In this document: positions 55,772 through 64,000 of the stretch, piece after piece
Layout of the letters: the number at the start of each line of letters is the position of its first letter
Numbering within the stretch: position 1 is the first letter of the stretch
Source: Metellina segmentata
Lineage: Eukaryota > Arthropoda > Arachnida > Araneae > Tetragnathidae
Length of the DNA stretch: 64,000 bases
Reading direction: 5' to 3'
NCBI GenBank assembly: GCA_947359465.1
Contig: OX375876.1
Span: 68,764,998-68,828,997, forward strand
Made by a program: the position numbers and the translations under genes
The notes under the pieces: generated by a model
Seen by the model: the letters and a program-made list of their open reading frames with translations, nothing else
What the model was told of the DNA's origin: nothing
Database searches by the model: none

Positions 55772-56332
55772 CAGGCCTCGAAATAGATTTTCTAATACAA
55801 GTGCACCTTGTGCACCTAAGTTTTTAAATTAGGTGCACAGGTTATATTTTAGATGCACATTAAAAAAAAAAACGTAATATAAGAGTATTTATGTAATGTA
55901 AACTACTTTATTAGTTGGGTATGTTTAGATAGGTTAGTAGTAGATAGCAAATAAAAATATTTAAACATCTACATTCTCCCTTCTCAGGCGCATGGCTGTC
56001 GCGACAGTCGCTTCAACACAGCCACCTGGAAAATGTTTCGATCATCCGAAAGTTCTAATGGCACTGGCACAAGTAAACCTTCCTCCTGTATAAACCCGTA
56101 ACGGGTTTATTTTCGCATAGTGTGTATTTAGGAATTTTAATTACGTTCCTTTCGAGCGAGAGAGGGCGATACTAATATTTTGTTCAACATCAAAATAACA
56201 TAAAACACATTTCTCCCCCCACCCCTTTTTTAACGTTATGTGCACTTTGTGCACCTAGCGGGAAAAAATTAGGTGCACAATTTTATTTTCATGTGCACAT
56301 TGCACCTGTGCACCCGGGTATTTCGAGCCCTG
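55772..56332 (-). mobile_element. hAT-type MITE, copy 2 (reverse orientation)
   Basis: Starts CAGGCCTCGAAATAGATTTT and ends CACCCGGGTATTTCGAGCCC then TG. The 8-bp flanks ATGTATAG (55764-55771) and ATGTACAG (56333-56340) match at seven of eight. It reads as the reverse of 46547-47103, including the GAAGGTTTACTTGTGCC/TGTCGCGACAGTCGCTTCAA core. 561 bp, non-coding. Confidence 0.9.
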
Positions 56333-57593
56333 ATGTACAGCACTTTGTTATTGTGATAGAACTAGTTAAAGTTATTTTAGAAAACAAGAATACATATCGA
56401 GGAAATTAATATGAAATTAGGAGCGACAAACTTTACATACCCAAATTCCCGGAAAAACTGGGCCTAAAGACTCGATATCCAATGTTTAAGGTATGCGAAA
56501 ACGTTGAAAATATCATTTTTGACCAAAAATTCCAAAAAAGGTCTTGATTTCATTCATGGAGTATTTATTTGACTTTCCATAATATAGTTGGTTTTGTTTT
56601 CTCCAAGTTAATTAGTTACAGAGATATTAAGATTTTAATTAAGACGGGAAAAAACGGAAGTACGTATGGAAAATACCGGATAAGACCGTTAAAATACCAA
56701 AAACCTGTTAAATTTTAAATTTAAAACTTAATTTTTCTTGCCAATATAATTTTAGAAAGGTTCTCAAATATTTAAATAGTTTCTCTTTTTGGAAATATTG
56801 TGAACAGTTTTAAAAAGAAATTAAGAACAAAATTGTTTACACAAACAGTAAACGCAAGAGAGATCAAACGCGCGATACACTTCAAAAACTATATTTTATT
56901 CTACATTAATTTTTATGCATTATTTCCTAACTTCAAATGGTTATAACACAAAAAGTTAATGATGGATTCTCGTAAAACGTTGAGATCTTGTTCTTTATAA
57001 TGTTGTCTAGAAAATGAACTAGTATATAACTATGATTATTGGTAAAGTTTTCTAATTATATCCATTTATTTAAGAAAATAGGACTGTAAAACTATCACAA
57101 ATCTCTTGTATCGCTTGAAAAAATTTTTACTTAAATATCCTTTTCATTTTAGTTTATTCCCTAAAAAAATGCATGTAGTTTATTTTGGTAGTATTTTTCA
57201 AATCGGTTGGATAGATTTTCATGTAGCACATTTGAAGTTTTTGACGAATTTCTTTAAAATTTCGTACATAATTAACATTTTTACAAATTTATTAACATAT
57301 ATTTTAAATATTTATAGCCCAATGCTATTGTTTAATAACACTAAACATAAAAATATCATTAAAATGTTTCTATACCACATTTAAAAAAAAGGATCTCGAA
57401 CGTGTCCGAATACCTTAAGGAATTCATGAATTCGTTAAAGGATGTGGTTATTTGTCCTTAAGTATGTCTTGTAGTAAAATAATACTACACTACACGGAAA
57501 TCTTGCTACGCTCCAAGGGTTAAGATTTACAGTGGATCACAAAAGTATTTGCCCAATTTTTTTTACTATCTTCATAAACTTTATAAGGATTTA
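56333..57593. other. AT-rich stretch, nothing recognised
   Basis: The 92-codon frame at 57106-57384 (+) is Phe/Ile/Lys rich, the composition of AT-rich noise. At 57531-57560, CAGTGGATCACAAAAGTATT resembles a Tc1-type terminus, but I find no partner. Confidence 0.45.
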
Positions 57594-57961
57594 TGTAAGA
57601 TTCGTGTTGTTCTGTTTGGTAAGGTCTATATTAAAGACTTCGAATCTTACAACATATTGACATTTAATGAATTAATATCCACAGTTATTATGTACAGTTG
57701 AGTTATATTTTAAAACAGTTCCGTCATTATCTGCAGCAGTCGTCTCTACTCGGAAAAAATACGTCAGCTCTCAATGGCGTCCAGGGGAAAAAGTGTCTGT
57801 TCTATTAATTTTCTCGTAACTGAATACCGGAACGTGAATGGCTCCTGACAGTCTTGCCTTGCATTCCTACTACAATGCAACTGACTCCTACCAGTCTCGT
57901 TGCTCTTATAATGAGTTCTTTCCAGACTAGTAGACAACTACCGTTGTCTAGTATTCCTACA
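57594..57961 (-). repeat. 3' LTR (element orientation) of the Gypsy derivative
   Basis: Plus-strand ends TGTAAGATTCGTGTTGTTCT and GTCTAGTATTCCTACA. Same length as the other LTR, 366 of 368 bases equal by direct comparison. Confidence 0.96.
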
Positions 57962-58057
57962 ACCGGCCATCCTGATGATCTTTCGTCCTCGAAAGGAACA
58001 CGACAAACCTAAAAAAACAAAACACAAAACAGTATCTGGGAATACATTGATTCAGTA

Positions 58058-59215
58058 TTAGTTATTGAACCACGACTTCATATGGTCAGCTGCTGTCGAC
58101 GTCAAGTTCGGTCCTTCATGGTTTCCAACTTTCTCAACGTCATAGCGATCATGGGGTTTCACTTTCTTCACTCGATATGGTCCTAAGAATTTCGGTCGTA
58201 ATTTCATTCCGACACCAAATTGAGTCCGCTGAATAGCAATAAGATCGCCCTCTTTGTATTGATGAGGTTTCTTCCTCTTCTTATCATACGTTCTTTTATT
58301 CTCTTCCTGAATTTTTAGGATATTCTCTTTGGCATCGTCTCTTAATTTGTCAAAATCCCTATTGAAACGCTTCTTATATTTATCGTCTGATGTTTTCGAA
58401 TCTCTATTGGTTTTTAAATGACATCGAGCCGCTTCATATTCGTCTAATTTATTGACGAGTTGGTCTATTTTCGTTATTTTCGGTAGCTCGTCTATAAAAT
58501 GGTCTCGAACGTCATTGGGTATTTTTCGTTTTAGTTGATCGGTAATCATGAGTTCTTTAAGGTCTTGGTAATTTGATACTTCCAACCCACTCGTCCATTC
58601 TTCAAAGAAATTTTTCAGATCATGAGCAAAGTCATTCCAAGTGGAAGACGCTTCTTTTCTATGCGAAAGGAAATTTTGCCTAAATTGTTCCGGATTTAAT
58701 TTAAAACGTTTCAACAATAATCTCTTGACATTTTCATAGTCATTAGCCTTTTCGTCAGGCTCACGCGTGATAAGATTAGCCAAATCCAATGGGAGTAAAC
58801 CCAACAAATGTGTAACCCATTCCGTTTTTGGTATTTCGATACGACTAATCTGTCTTTCAAATAAAGTTAAATAACAGCTAATATCCTTATTCGTCTCGTA
58901 ACGGTTAATCAATTTCAATAAATCGTTATTGTATAGGCTGGTAGTTTTACCATAACTGTTGCCTTGTCTGTTAGCAGTTTCGATTTCTAGTTTCCTTAAT
59001 TCGAATTCGCGGGCTTGTTTTTCGGCTTCAATTTTCTCTTCGCGTTCAGTTATAATAACGCTCAACAGATTTTTTGTTATCTCCTCGTCATAATTTTCAG
59101 AATCTATTATAAGTTTCGAGCACTGCGCTACTTTGGGATTCGCTGGCACTATCAGGCCTAATTCGTCAATCAATGTTAGTAAATCCGCTTTTCGGGCCTT
59201 AGTTAAATATGCCAT
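58058..59215 (-). CDS. Gag-integrase C-terminus fusion protein, 385 aa
   Basis: Intact from Met 59215 to the stop at 58058. Residues 1-90: MAYLTKARKADLLTLIDELG, then an E/K-rich helix (EREEKIEAEKQAREFELRKL). Residues ~90-275: Gypsy capsid-type region (TEWVTHLLGLLPLDLANLIT, ENVKRLLLKRFKLNPEQFRQ, DLKELMITDQLKRKIPNDVR). From about residue 286: the C-terminal end of an integrase (FDKLRDDAKENILKIQEENK, RTYDKKRKKPHQYKEGDLIA, LRPKFLGPYRVKKVKPHDRY), including the GPY/F-type motif. No zinc knuckle, protease, RT or integrase core lies between. The fusion is in frame. It could act as a particle protein carrying a nucleic-acid or chromatin-binding tail; that is inference. The start fits the related Gag at 40937. 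Confidence 0.93.
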   Translation of the reverse strand: MAYLTKARKADLLTLIDELGLIVPANPKVAQCSKLIIDSENYDEEITKNLLSVIITEREEKIEAEKQAREFELRKLEIETANRQGNSYGKTTSLYNNDLLKLINRYETNKDISCYLTLFERQISRIEIPKTEWVTHLLGLLPLDLANLITREPDEKANDYENVKRLLLKRFKLNPEQFRQNFLSHRKEASSTWNDFAHDLKNFFEEWTSGLEVSNYQDLKELMITDQLKRKIPNDVRDHFIDELPKITKIDQLVNKLDEYEAARCHLKTNRDSKTSDDKYKKRFNRDFDKLRDDAKENILKIQEENKRTYDKKRKKPHQYKEGDLIAIQRTQFGVGMKLRPKFLGPYRVKKVKPHDRYDVEKVGNHEGPNLTSTAADHMKSWFNN

Positions 59216-59565
59216 GTCATCAAGTAAAACAAAATTCTGTACTCACAGTTTCGAAAGTTCCTTCTATCCGTCTTTTCCGTCAACTCGTCTTTTGCGTCTA
59301 CGCGTTTTTTCGTCTACGCGTTTTCTTTTTTGTCGTTTCAGTCTATCATCAGCACCACGTCAGGAGAAGTCATGAAACTGTTCTTGCAGATGATTAAAAC
59401 ACAAGTCCAGGTTTGCATAGGGAGTCAAAACATTCCGCCGGCCGGTTCAATCGTCACTGCTATCGGGGTCTGCTAATCCGTCGTCGCTACCCTTAGTTGG
59501 AGCGGAAGGGGTTCACGCCCTCGTACGAAGGAGGAGAATCGTCGCGGTCGTCAACGGTTTTTCAC

Positions 59566-59583
59566 ATCCCGGCCGAGCCCCCA
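59566..59583 (-). promoter_or_regulatory. primer-binding site, tRNA-Pro-like
   Basis: The minus strand reads TGGGGGCTCGGCCGGGAT, five bases from the LTR. This is 17 of 18 equal to the proline-tRNA primer site of mammalian gammaretroviruses as I know it (G for T at position 11). It would anneal a tRNA 3' end to prime first-strand synthesis. Confidence 0.8.
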
Positions 59584-59588
59584 TTTTT

Positions 59589-59956
59589 TGTAAGATTCGT
59601 GTTGTTCTGTTTGGTAAGGTCTATATTAAAGACTTCGAATCTTACAGCATATTGACATTTAATGAATTAATATCCACAGTTATTATGTACAGTTGAGTTA
59701 TATTTTAAAACAGTTCCGTCATTATCTGCAGCAGTCGTCTCTGCTCGGAAAAAATACGTCAGCTCTCAATGGCGTCCAGGGGAAAAAGTGTCTGTTCTAT
59801 TAATTTTCTCGTAACTGAATACCGGAACGTGAATGGCTCCTGACAGTCTTGCCTTGCATTCCTACTACAATGCAACTGACTCCTACCAGTCTCGTTGCTC
59901 TTATAATGAGTTCTTTCCAGACTAGTAGACAACTACCGTTGTCTAGTATTCCTACA
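59589..59956 (-). repeat. 5' LTR (element orientation) of the Gypsy derivative
   Basis: Identical ends to 57594-57961. On the minus strand it starts TGTAGGAATACTAGACAACG and leads into the primer-binding site five bases inside. Confidence 0.96.
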
Positions 59957-60530
59957 TTTATAAGAAATTACTAACTATTGAACTAAACCGCATGAAAACT
60001 CTTTATTTCTGTTTTAGCCTGCCCTTTATCAAAAAAAATATTGAATAACTAGTAAAATTTTGCTAGAAATACTTAAAATGTAACGTAACCAATGAAATCA
60101 GACACAAAAAAGTATTAAGCCGCCAACTGTAAAAAGTACATTAGTCAAAGCAAAATATGAAGATCAATGTTTAAGTTTTTCCTTACACCTTACAATGTTT
60201 TAAGTCTACATAACATTCTATACACCATATATTTGGGGAAACTTGAACAATTTTATTTCATACTGCTTGAAGGTACATTTGAAATGGATTTTATTATTTT
60301 GTGAATTCCGTTCCGTTCCAAATGGAATCAGACCCCTCTGTACCGAGTTATTAAAAACCCACAAAGAATTAGCCACTGAAGGCTAGGGAAAGTCTCTAGT
60401 AGGAAACAGAAAAATAGAAGGGCAATAATGTGTCGCCCGAAGATCCCTGCCGCCAGGATTGGCTATAAGCGTTCAGGTATTAATCTAGGGCAGTCTGGTG
60501 AGTAGTACCCGACGCCGCTAGATATCTATA
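59957..60530. other. flank; GC-richer segment from about 60370
   Basis: 59957-60360 is AT-rich without features. From 60370 the base composition rises (GTGTCGCCCGAAGATCCCTG, CCGACGCCGCTAGATATC). The segment continues beyond the inserted transposon at 61760. Confidence 0.45.
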
Positions 60531-61757
60531 CAGAGGCTGTTCGCACATTTTTTAGCCGATTTTGGTTAGCGGTAATAAAAAATCGTTTGCTGCAAAAGAA
60601 ATAATTGCAGTTGTACTATATTTTTAAATGTCAAAATTATCGTCTGTGGCTTGAGAGGTTTGTTTTTGTTCAAAATGGCGTTTTTATCGAAGCAGTATTT
60701 CGAAGGCTATATTTATGCTCTTTCTGAAGAGAAATATTCATATTCCGTTACCCAAAAATGATGTGAGAGACATGGTTTTGTGATATCTAAAGCGTCGATA
60801 GGTAATATCGTCAACAAGAAAGGAAAAAAACGTCAAATTGGAGCCTCAAGTGGGACAAAAATTCCAAACAAGTATCCAAGAAGAAACGGACATCTTCGAC
60901 TATTGCAAAGGTACGTTGTTTAATGTTAAAAGAAAATCCCCCTAGTCAAAGGACAGTTGCAAAATCATTAAAATGCTCGGTGTCCACTGTAAACAAAATG
61001 ATAAACGTTGATTTAAATCTTAAGAAAGCGAAAAAACGCAATGTGCATCGTCTTTCTCCAAAGCATATCGCTGAACGCAGGACAGGCTGCCGAATTCTAT
61101 ATAAAAAACACATATCCAAAAAAAATGGAAAAAAATTGTCACAATAGATGAATTATGGATGTATTTAAATGATTGCAGCAAAAAAAAGAGCCATTTATTA
61201 TCATAAAAGGGGAGAAAAAAATTTAAGTTCATGGTTCATAGAATCGAAAGAAAGTTTTTCGAAGGGATTCATGATTGTTGCTGGTTTTTCATATAATGGC
61301 AACTTAAAAATAAAGAGAGTGGGAAAAAATGTCGAGATTAACTCCAAATACTATCAGGAACATATTTTATCGCCAATTTTTCTGAATAAAATATCATCGC
61401 TTTACCCACAGTGCCATCAATCTGTGGAACTCCATCAAGACAAAGTTAGCAGTCACACAACAAAATCCCCTGTAAATTTCCTAAAAGAAATGGAACAAAA
61501 AACCGGTATCAAAGCCATACCCTTCACTGATATCCCTAATAAATCTCCCGTTGTATCACCTATGGATTTTTGTGCTTTCGGACTTTTAAAATCTGCATTA
61601 TCCAAACGTCGTCCCACAACCCCTACAGGACTCTGGAAAGCTGAAGATAGTTCAGAATAAGGGCTATCAAATAGAACATTTAAAACACAAGAATTTTATG
61701 TAATTTAGTTTTGTGAATACAATATACATTGTCTAAAAAATGTGTGAACAGCCTCTG
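60531..61757 (+). mobile_element. Tc1/mariner-like transposon with unusual transposase
   Basis: Ends CAGAGGCTGTTCGCACATTT then TTTAG; the right end complemented reads CAGAGGCTGTTCACACATTT then TTTAG. TA flanks at 60529-60530 and 61758-61759. 1227 bp. Ends are nearly perfect; the gene has frameshifts at A-runs. Confidence 0.94.
60675..61660 (+). pseudogene. Tc1/mariner-like transposase, SPMDFCAFG type, frameshifted
   Basis: Met at 60675 opens MAFLSKQYFEGYIYALSEEK with an HTH-like region after a stop (GFVISKASIGNIVNKKGKKR). The next frame from 60923 has NPPSQRTVAKSLKCSVSTVN (second HTH), KMINVDLNLKKAKKRNVHRL and SPKHIAERRTGCRILYKKHI. A frameshift near the A-runs at 61120-61140 gives VTIDELWMYLNDC (first catalytic Asp). 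A second run near 61180 restores the frame: KRAIYYHKRGEKNLSSWFIE, KGFMIVAGFSYNGNLKIKRV, QSVELHQDKVSSHTTKSPVN (second Asp in HQDK), TDIPNKSPVVSPMDFCAFGL (third block). The C-terminus is cut at 61660 (GLWKAEDSSE) compared with what I expect. The D-x-S-P-M-D-F-C-A-F-G block differs from classic mariner SPDLAPCDFF. Confidence 0.85.
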
Positions 61758-61759
61758 TA

Positions 61760-62470
61760 GGAGGTTCCTGTGGCTACTTGACCGGAGAGACAGCGATTTT
61801 TGCCCATATGACTCACACTAGGTGAGCTCTATAGCCAGTCTGTACTGTTCGAACCAATAACTGGTTGCCAGGTACTGTCCCACGCCCAAACGCCAAGCCG
61901 CGTCAGTTATTTTTGGTTCTGCCACTGCATTTAAAGGCATAGCTCCTACGTGCTCAGGCACACGATCAACAGAAGTCTCAGGAAACTTGGCATTTCTGTC
62001 TGAGTCGCAGTCCGACCAGTGGGGACTACCGATCCTCTCTCCTTGGAACAGTCTAACTGGCCAAGACACCCGATATCGACACGAAGGCGTGTTACCGTCA
62101 CTTGGTTCGTCGTGCGTACCTAGAGTACCACCCCAGGACATAGAGCCCTCCCCCGATCCTATTGCCCGGATCACGGATCTCTAAAGCCCGAAGGCGATCG
62201 TCATTCTATCATCTCATTGAATGATCATCCGGATTCCTCAGTCACCACCGACATACTTCCAGAGACCCGCGTCTGCTACCCCAACGGTTAGCAGCGCGTA
62301 CATATTCTCAAGTCGATGCATTTGCCTAGGCGGAATTTGGTACAAGTACCGCACAGAAAGAACAATTTACCATTTCAGGCTTGAATCCTTCATTTGTCTT
62401 TACATAAAGGTTAAACACATTCACCCAAAACGCCCAAGGACTTTCAGCACAAGTGCTTTCTAGAAAATAT
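61760..62470. other. GC-richer segment of unknown nature
   Basis: Continuation of the segment beginning near 60370. Opposed open frames of 118 codons (61818-62174 -) and 65 codons (61987-62184 +) arise from reduced stop frequency and show no domain. It could be part of another repeat, a pseudo-exon or host DNA; I do not recognise it. Confidence 0.4.
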
Positions 62471-63675
62471 ATGATCTTCTTAGATTACCTTCTAAAAGTA
62501 ATGATAGAATACATATTTTTAAAATAAGGTATTTTTTTTTAACGCGCTTAGGTTTTTCAGCGTCTTAGATTACTATAATGGTGGACCAAAATCTATATTT
62601 TACTACATATTTACCACCAAAGTTTTAAAATTTCTTTTGAAAAGTACAATGTGTGCATATTGAACCTTAATAGAAGCATTAAATTCAAGTGCTTAAATAC
62701 AACAGCTGCTGATATACACATTTAAGTCATTACAGAATGTTCTCGCTATTTCACTTTGATCAAGCTTTGAGCTTCATTCAAATTAAAAAGTTGTGTATGC
62801 AATGATGAATTGAAATATTTACAATCAATTTAAGTTCTTAGGTTTTGGAAATTGAGGCAAACTGTTGAAAATTGAGTGAAAGAAACTCAAATCACAGTTT
62901 CGTCAAAGTAATTGCGAAATTTCGTCAATTTACTCAACAGATCAATTCAGATAAAGCAGACAGTGATCTTTTATGCAGCTGGAGTGAACACATTTCAACT
63001 TATTGCTAGTATTAAGGAACAATATGCATGTATTGATCTTTTAAAAAGAAATTTCAAATTACTTGTTAGTTATTAAAGTTGAACTAAAGTAAGTTTTTGT
63101 TAAACCATGTCAGTAATTAAAATAGTGATTTGCACACAAAGGTTCGTATTGTGTATAAGAGATCAAAACGACTCAAAGTCTACTCAGTTTCTCCAAGTTT
63201 GCATTATAGCATTACTCTCATGAGGAGATCGGTAGAAAACACAGATTTTTCACATCATAAATTATTCCCTTTTTATTAATTTGGCCAAAAAGTTTGTTTC
63301 AGTTTCACTAAAAAATTGATTTCAGTTTGACCTAATATATTGCGTAAGCAATAACATTCAGACTTAAAACAATCTAAAGTGTAAGAAAAATGCGTAACAA
63401 AACTTTATAGTTATTTTCCTTGTTTAAGTTTGACATTAGTACTTTTTAGTGGTAGGTGCCAAATACTTTTGTTAGTTCAATTTCATATGTTCCGTTGCAT
63501 TTACAATAATTTTAGCGAAACATTTAACAATTGAGGCGTTCACATTAAAAAGGAGGTAAGAGTCAAATTTGGAAACAATTGAAATGATTATATGTTCTAA
63601 TGCCAGTAAGACTGATAAGGAGGTATGTTCGTAACTCATGAAGTCCAGTTCCAAAATCGCACAAGATGTCACTAA
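62471..63675. other. AT-rich stretch, nothing recognised
   Basis: No coding motif or array. GCCAAATACTTTTGTTAG at about 63448 weakly echoes the Tc1-like word at 57540. Confidence 0.5.
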
Positions 63676-64000
63676 GGGCTGCTACACACTAGGCCAATAA
63701 TTTAGTCGAGTAGTGAGTGATTTAGTAACTAAACGTGTTGGGACAAAACTGTTTAGTCGAGTAGTTTAGTAAAACGATTTAATGGACTCGATCCAGTCAA
63801 ATGGATAGTAGGCGGTCGAATAGTGCCTCCCACCCCACTCTACTAATCACTAGACAGGTGTGAGCACGTCTGTTTAGTAGAGTTCATTAGTTATTCGTTT
63901 TCATTCCGCGAGGTCTCTTTCTTGTGTGTGTTTTTTGTTAAAATATGCCTATTATATATGAGTTTTAAATATTGGCAACAGTTTGTTGATCGTCTGTCTC
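63676..64000. mobile_element. possible left end of a TIR element running out of the window
   Basis: GGGCTGCTACACACTAGGCC after TAA at 63673-63675 has the look of a PIF/Harbinger-type terminus. TTTAGTCGAGTAGT words repeat inside (63703, 63751, relatives at 63800-63890). The other end is outside the window, so this is only a suggestion. Confidence 0.35.

Larger units (their letters stand above)
57594..59956 (-). mobile_element. young non-autonomous Gypsy LTR element (2.36 kb)
   Basis: Two 368-bp LTRs (57594-57961, 59589-59956) differ at only two positions (57652/59647 and 57748/59743, both A/G). They end TG...CA with TGTA/TACA termini. The target duplication TTTA is at 57590-57593 and 59957-59960. 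Between the LTRs are a primer-binding site and one intact ORF. Protease, RT, RNase H and most of integrase are absent, so mobility needs enzymes in trans. The length is well below the ~5-6 kb of full Gypsy elements. Confidence 0.96.

Noticed and set aside
61818..62174. 118-codon minus-strand frame
   Set aside because: Overlaps a plus-strand frame, no motif; explained by higher GC and fewer stops.
57527..63475. CAGTGGATCACAAAAGTATT at 57531 and GCCAAATACTTTTGTTAG at 63448 as two ends of one 5.9-kb element
   Set aside because: Only about 12 bases agree, no TA duplication, and the sequences next to them are not alike.

Overview
This is eukaryotic nuclear DNA, AT-rich and filled with transposable elements at different stages of decay. 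I see no rRNA, no functional tRNA, no CRISPR, no operon structure and no convincing host gene. The mixture (Tc1/mariner, hAT, PIF/Harbinger-like and P-like DNA transposons, BEL/Pao and Gypsy LTR elements, an RNase H-bearing LINE, tRNA-derived SINEs) fits an arthropod. The Gag proteins beginning M-A/S-Y-L-x-K-A and the SINE body resemble sequences I associate with orb-weaving spiders. That species-level guess is inference, not proof.

Layout. 0-6.5 kb: a Tc1 tail, small tandem repeats, and a roughly 155-bp tandem repeat split by a hAT relic. 6.5-10.4 kb: a large composite palindrome in which the octamer TAGGCACT recurs every ~140 bp (13 copies) and which carries two mirror copies of a MITE. 10.7-12.5 kb: an unclassified element with inverted GC-rich ends, built of perfect hairpins with three-base loops. 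12.7-18.2 kb: SINEs, a deleted PIF/Harbinger-like element, a mariner-type MITE inside a SINE, and a near-complete but dead mariner. 18.2-24.2 kb: mostly featureless AT-rich DNA with one mariner tail. 24.2-31.3 kb: a P-like transposase tail, a Tc1 3' end and a complete but mutated BEL/Pao element. 32.4-33.9 kb: a 5'-truncated LINE on the minus strand, split by a SINE. 34.5-41.7 kb: a TIR candidate, a SINE and Tc1 fragment, and a Gypsy element truncated in reverse transcriptase. 41.9-44.5 kb: a TIR element whose end motif has grown into a minisatellite, then a dead Tc1. 46.5-56.3 kb: two hAT-type MITEs in opposite orientation, SINEs, a 263-bp MITE, a Tc1 derivative coding for a protein without a catalytic domain, a second mariner and a tail-to-tail Tc1 pair. 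57.6-60.0 kb: a young Gypsy derivative with two nearly identical LTRs and one intact ORF fusing Gag to the integrase C-terminus. 60.4-62.5 kb: a GC-richer segment interrupted by a Tc1/mariner-like element with an unusual catalytic block. The right edge enters another possible TIR element.

How the parts relate. No pathway is encoded; the order of events can be read from nesting. Several insertions can be proved from this window alone because uninterrupted relatives (empty sites) are also present: the hAT in the tandem repeat, the MITE in the palindrome, the mariner MITE in a SINE, and the SINE in the LINE. The observations most worth follow-up are the phased palindrome, the hairpin element, the Gag-integrase fusion and the DNA-binding-only Tc1 protein.
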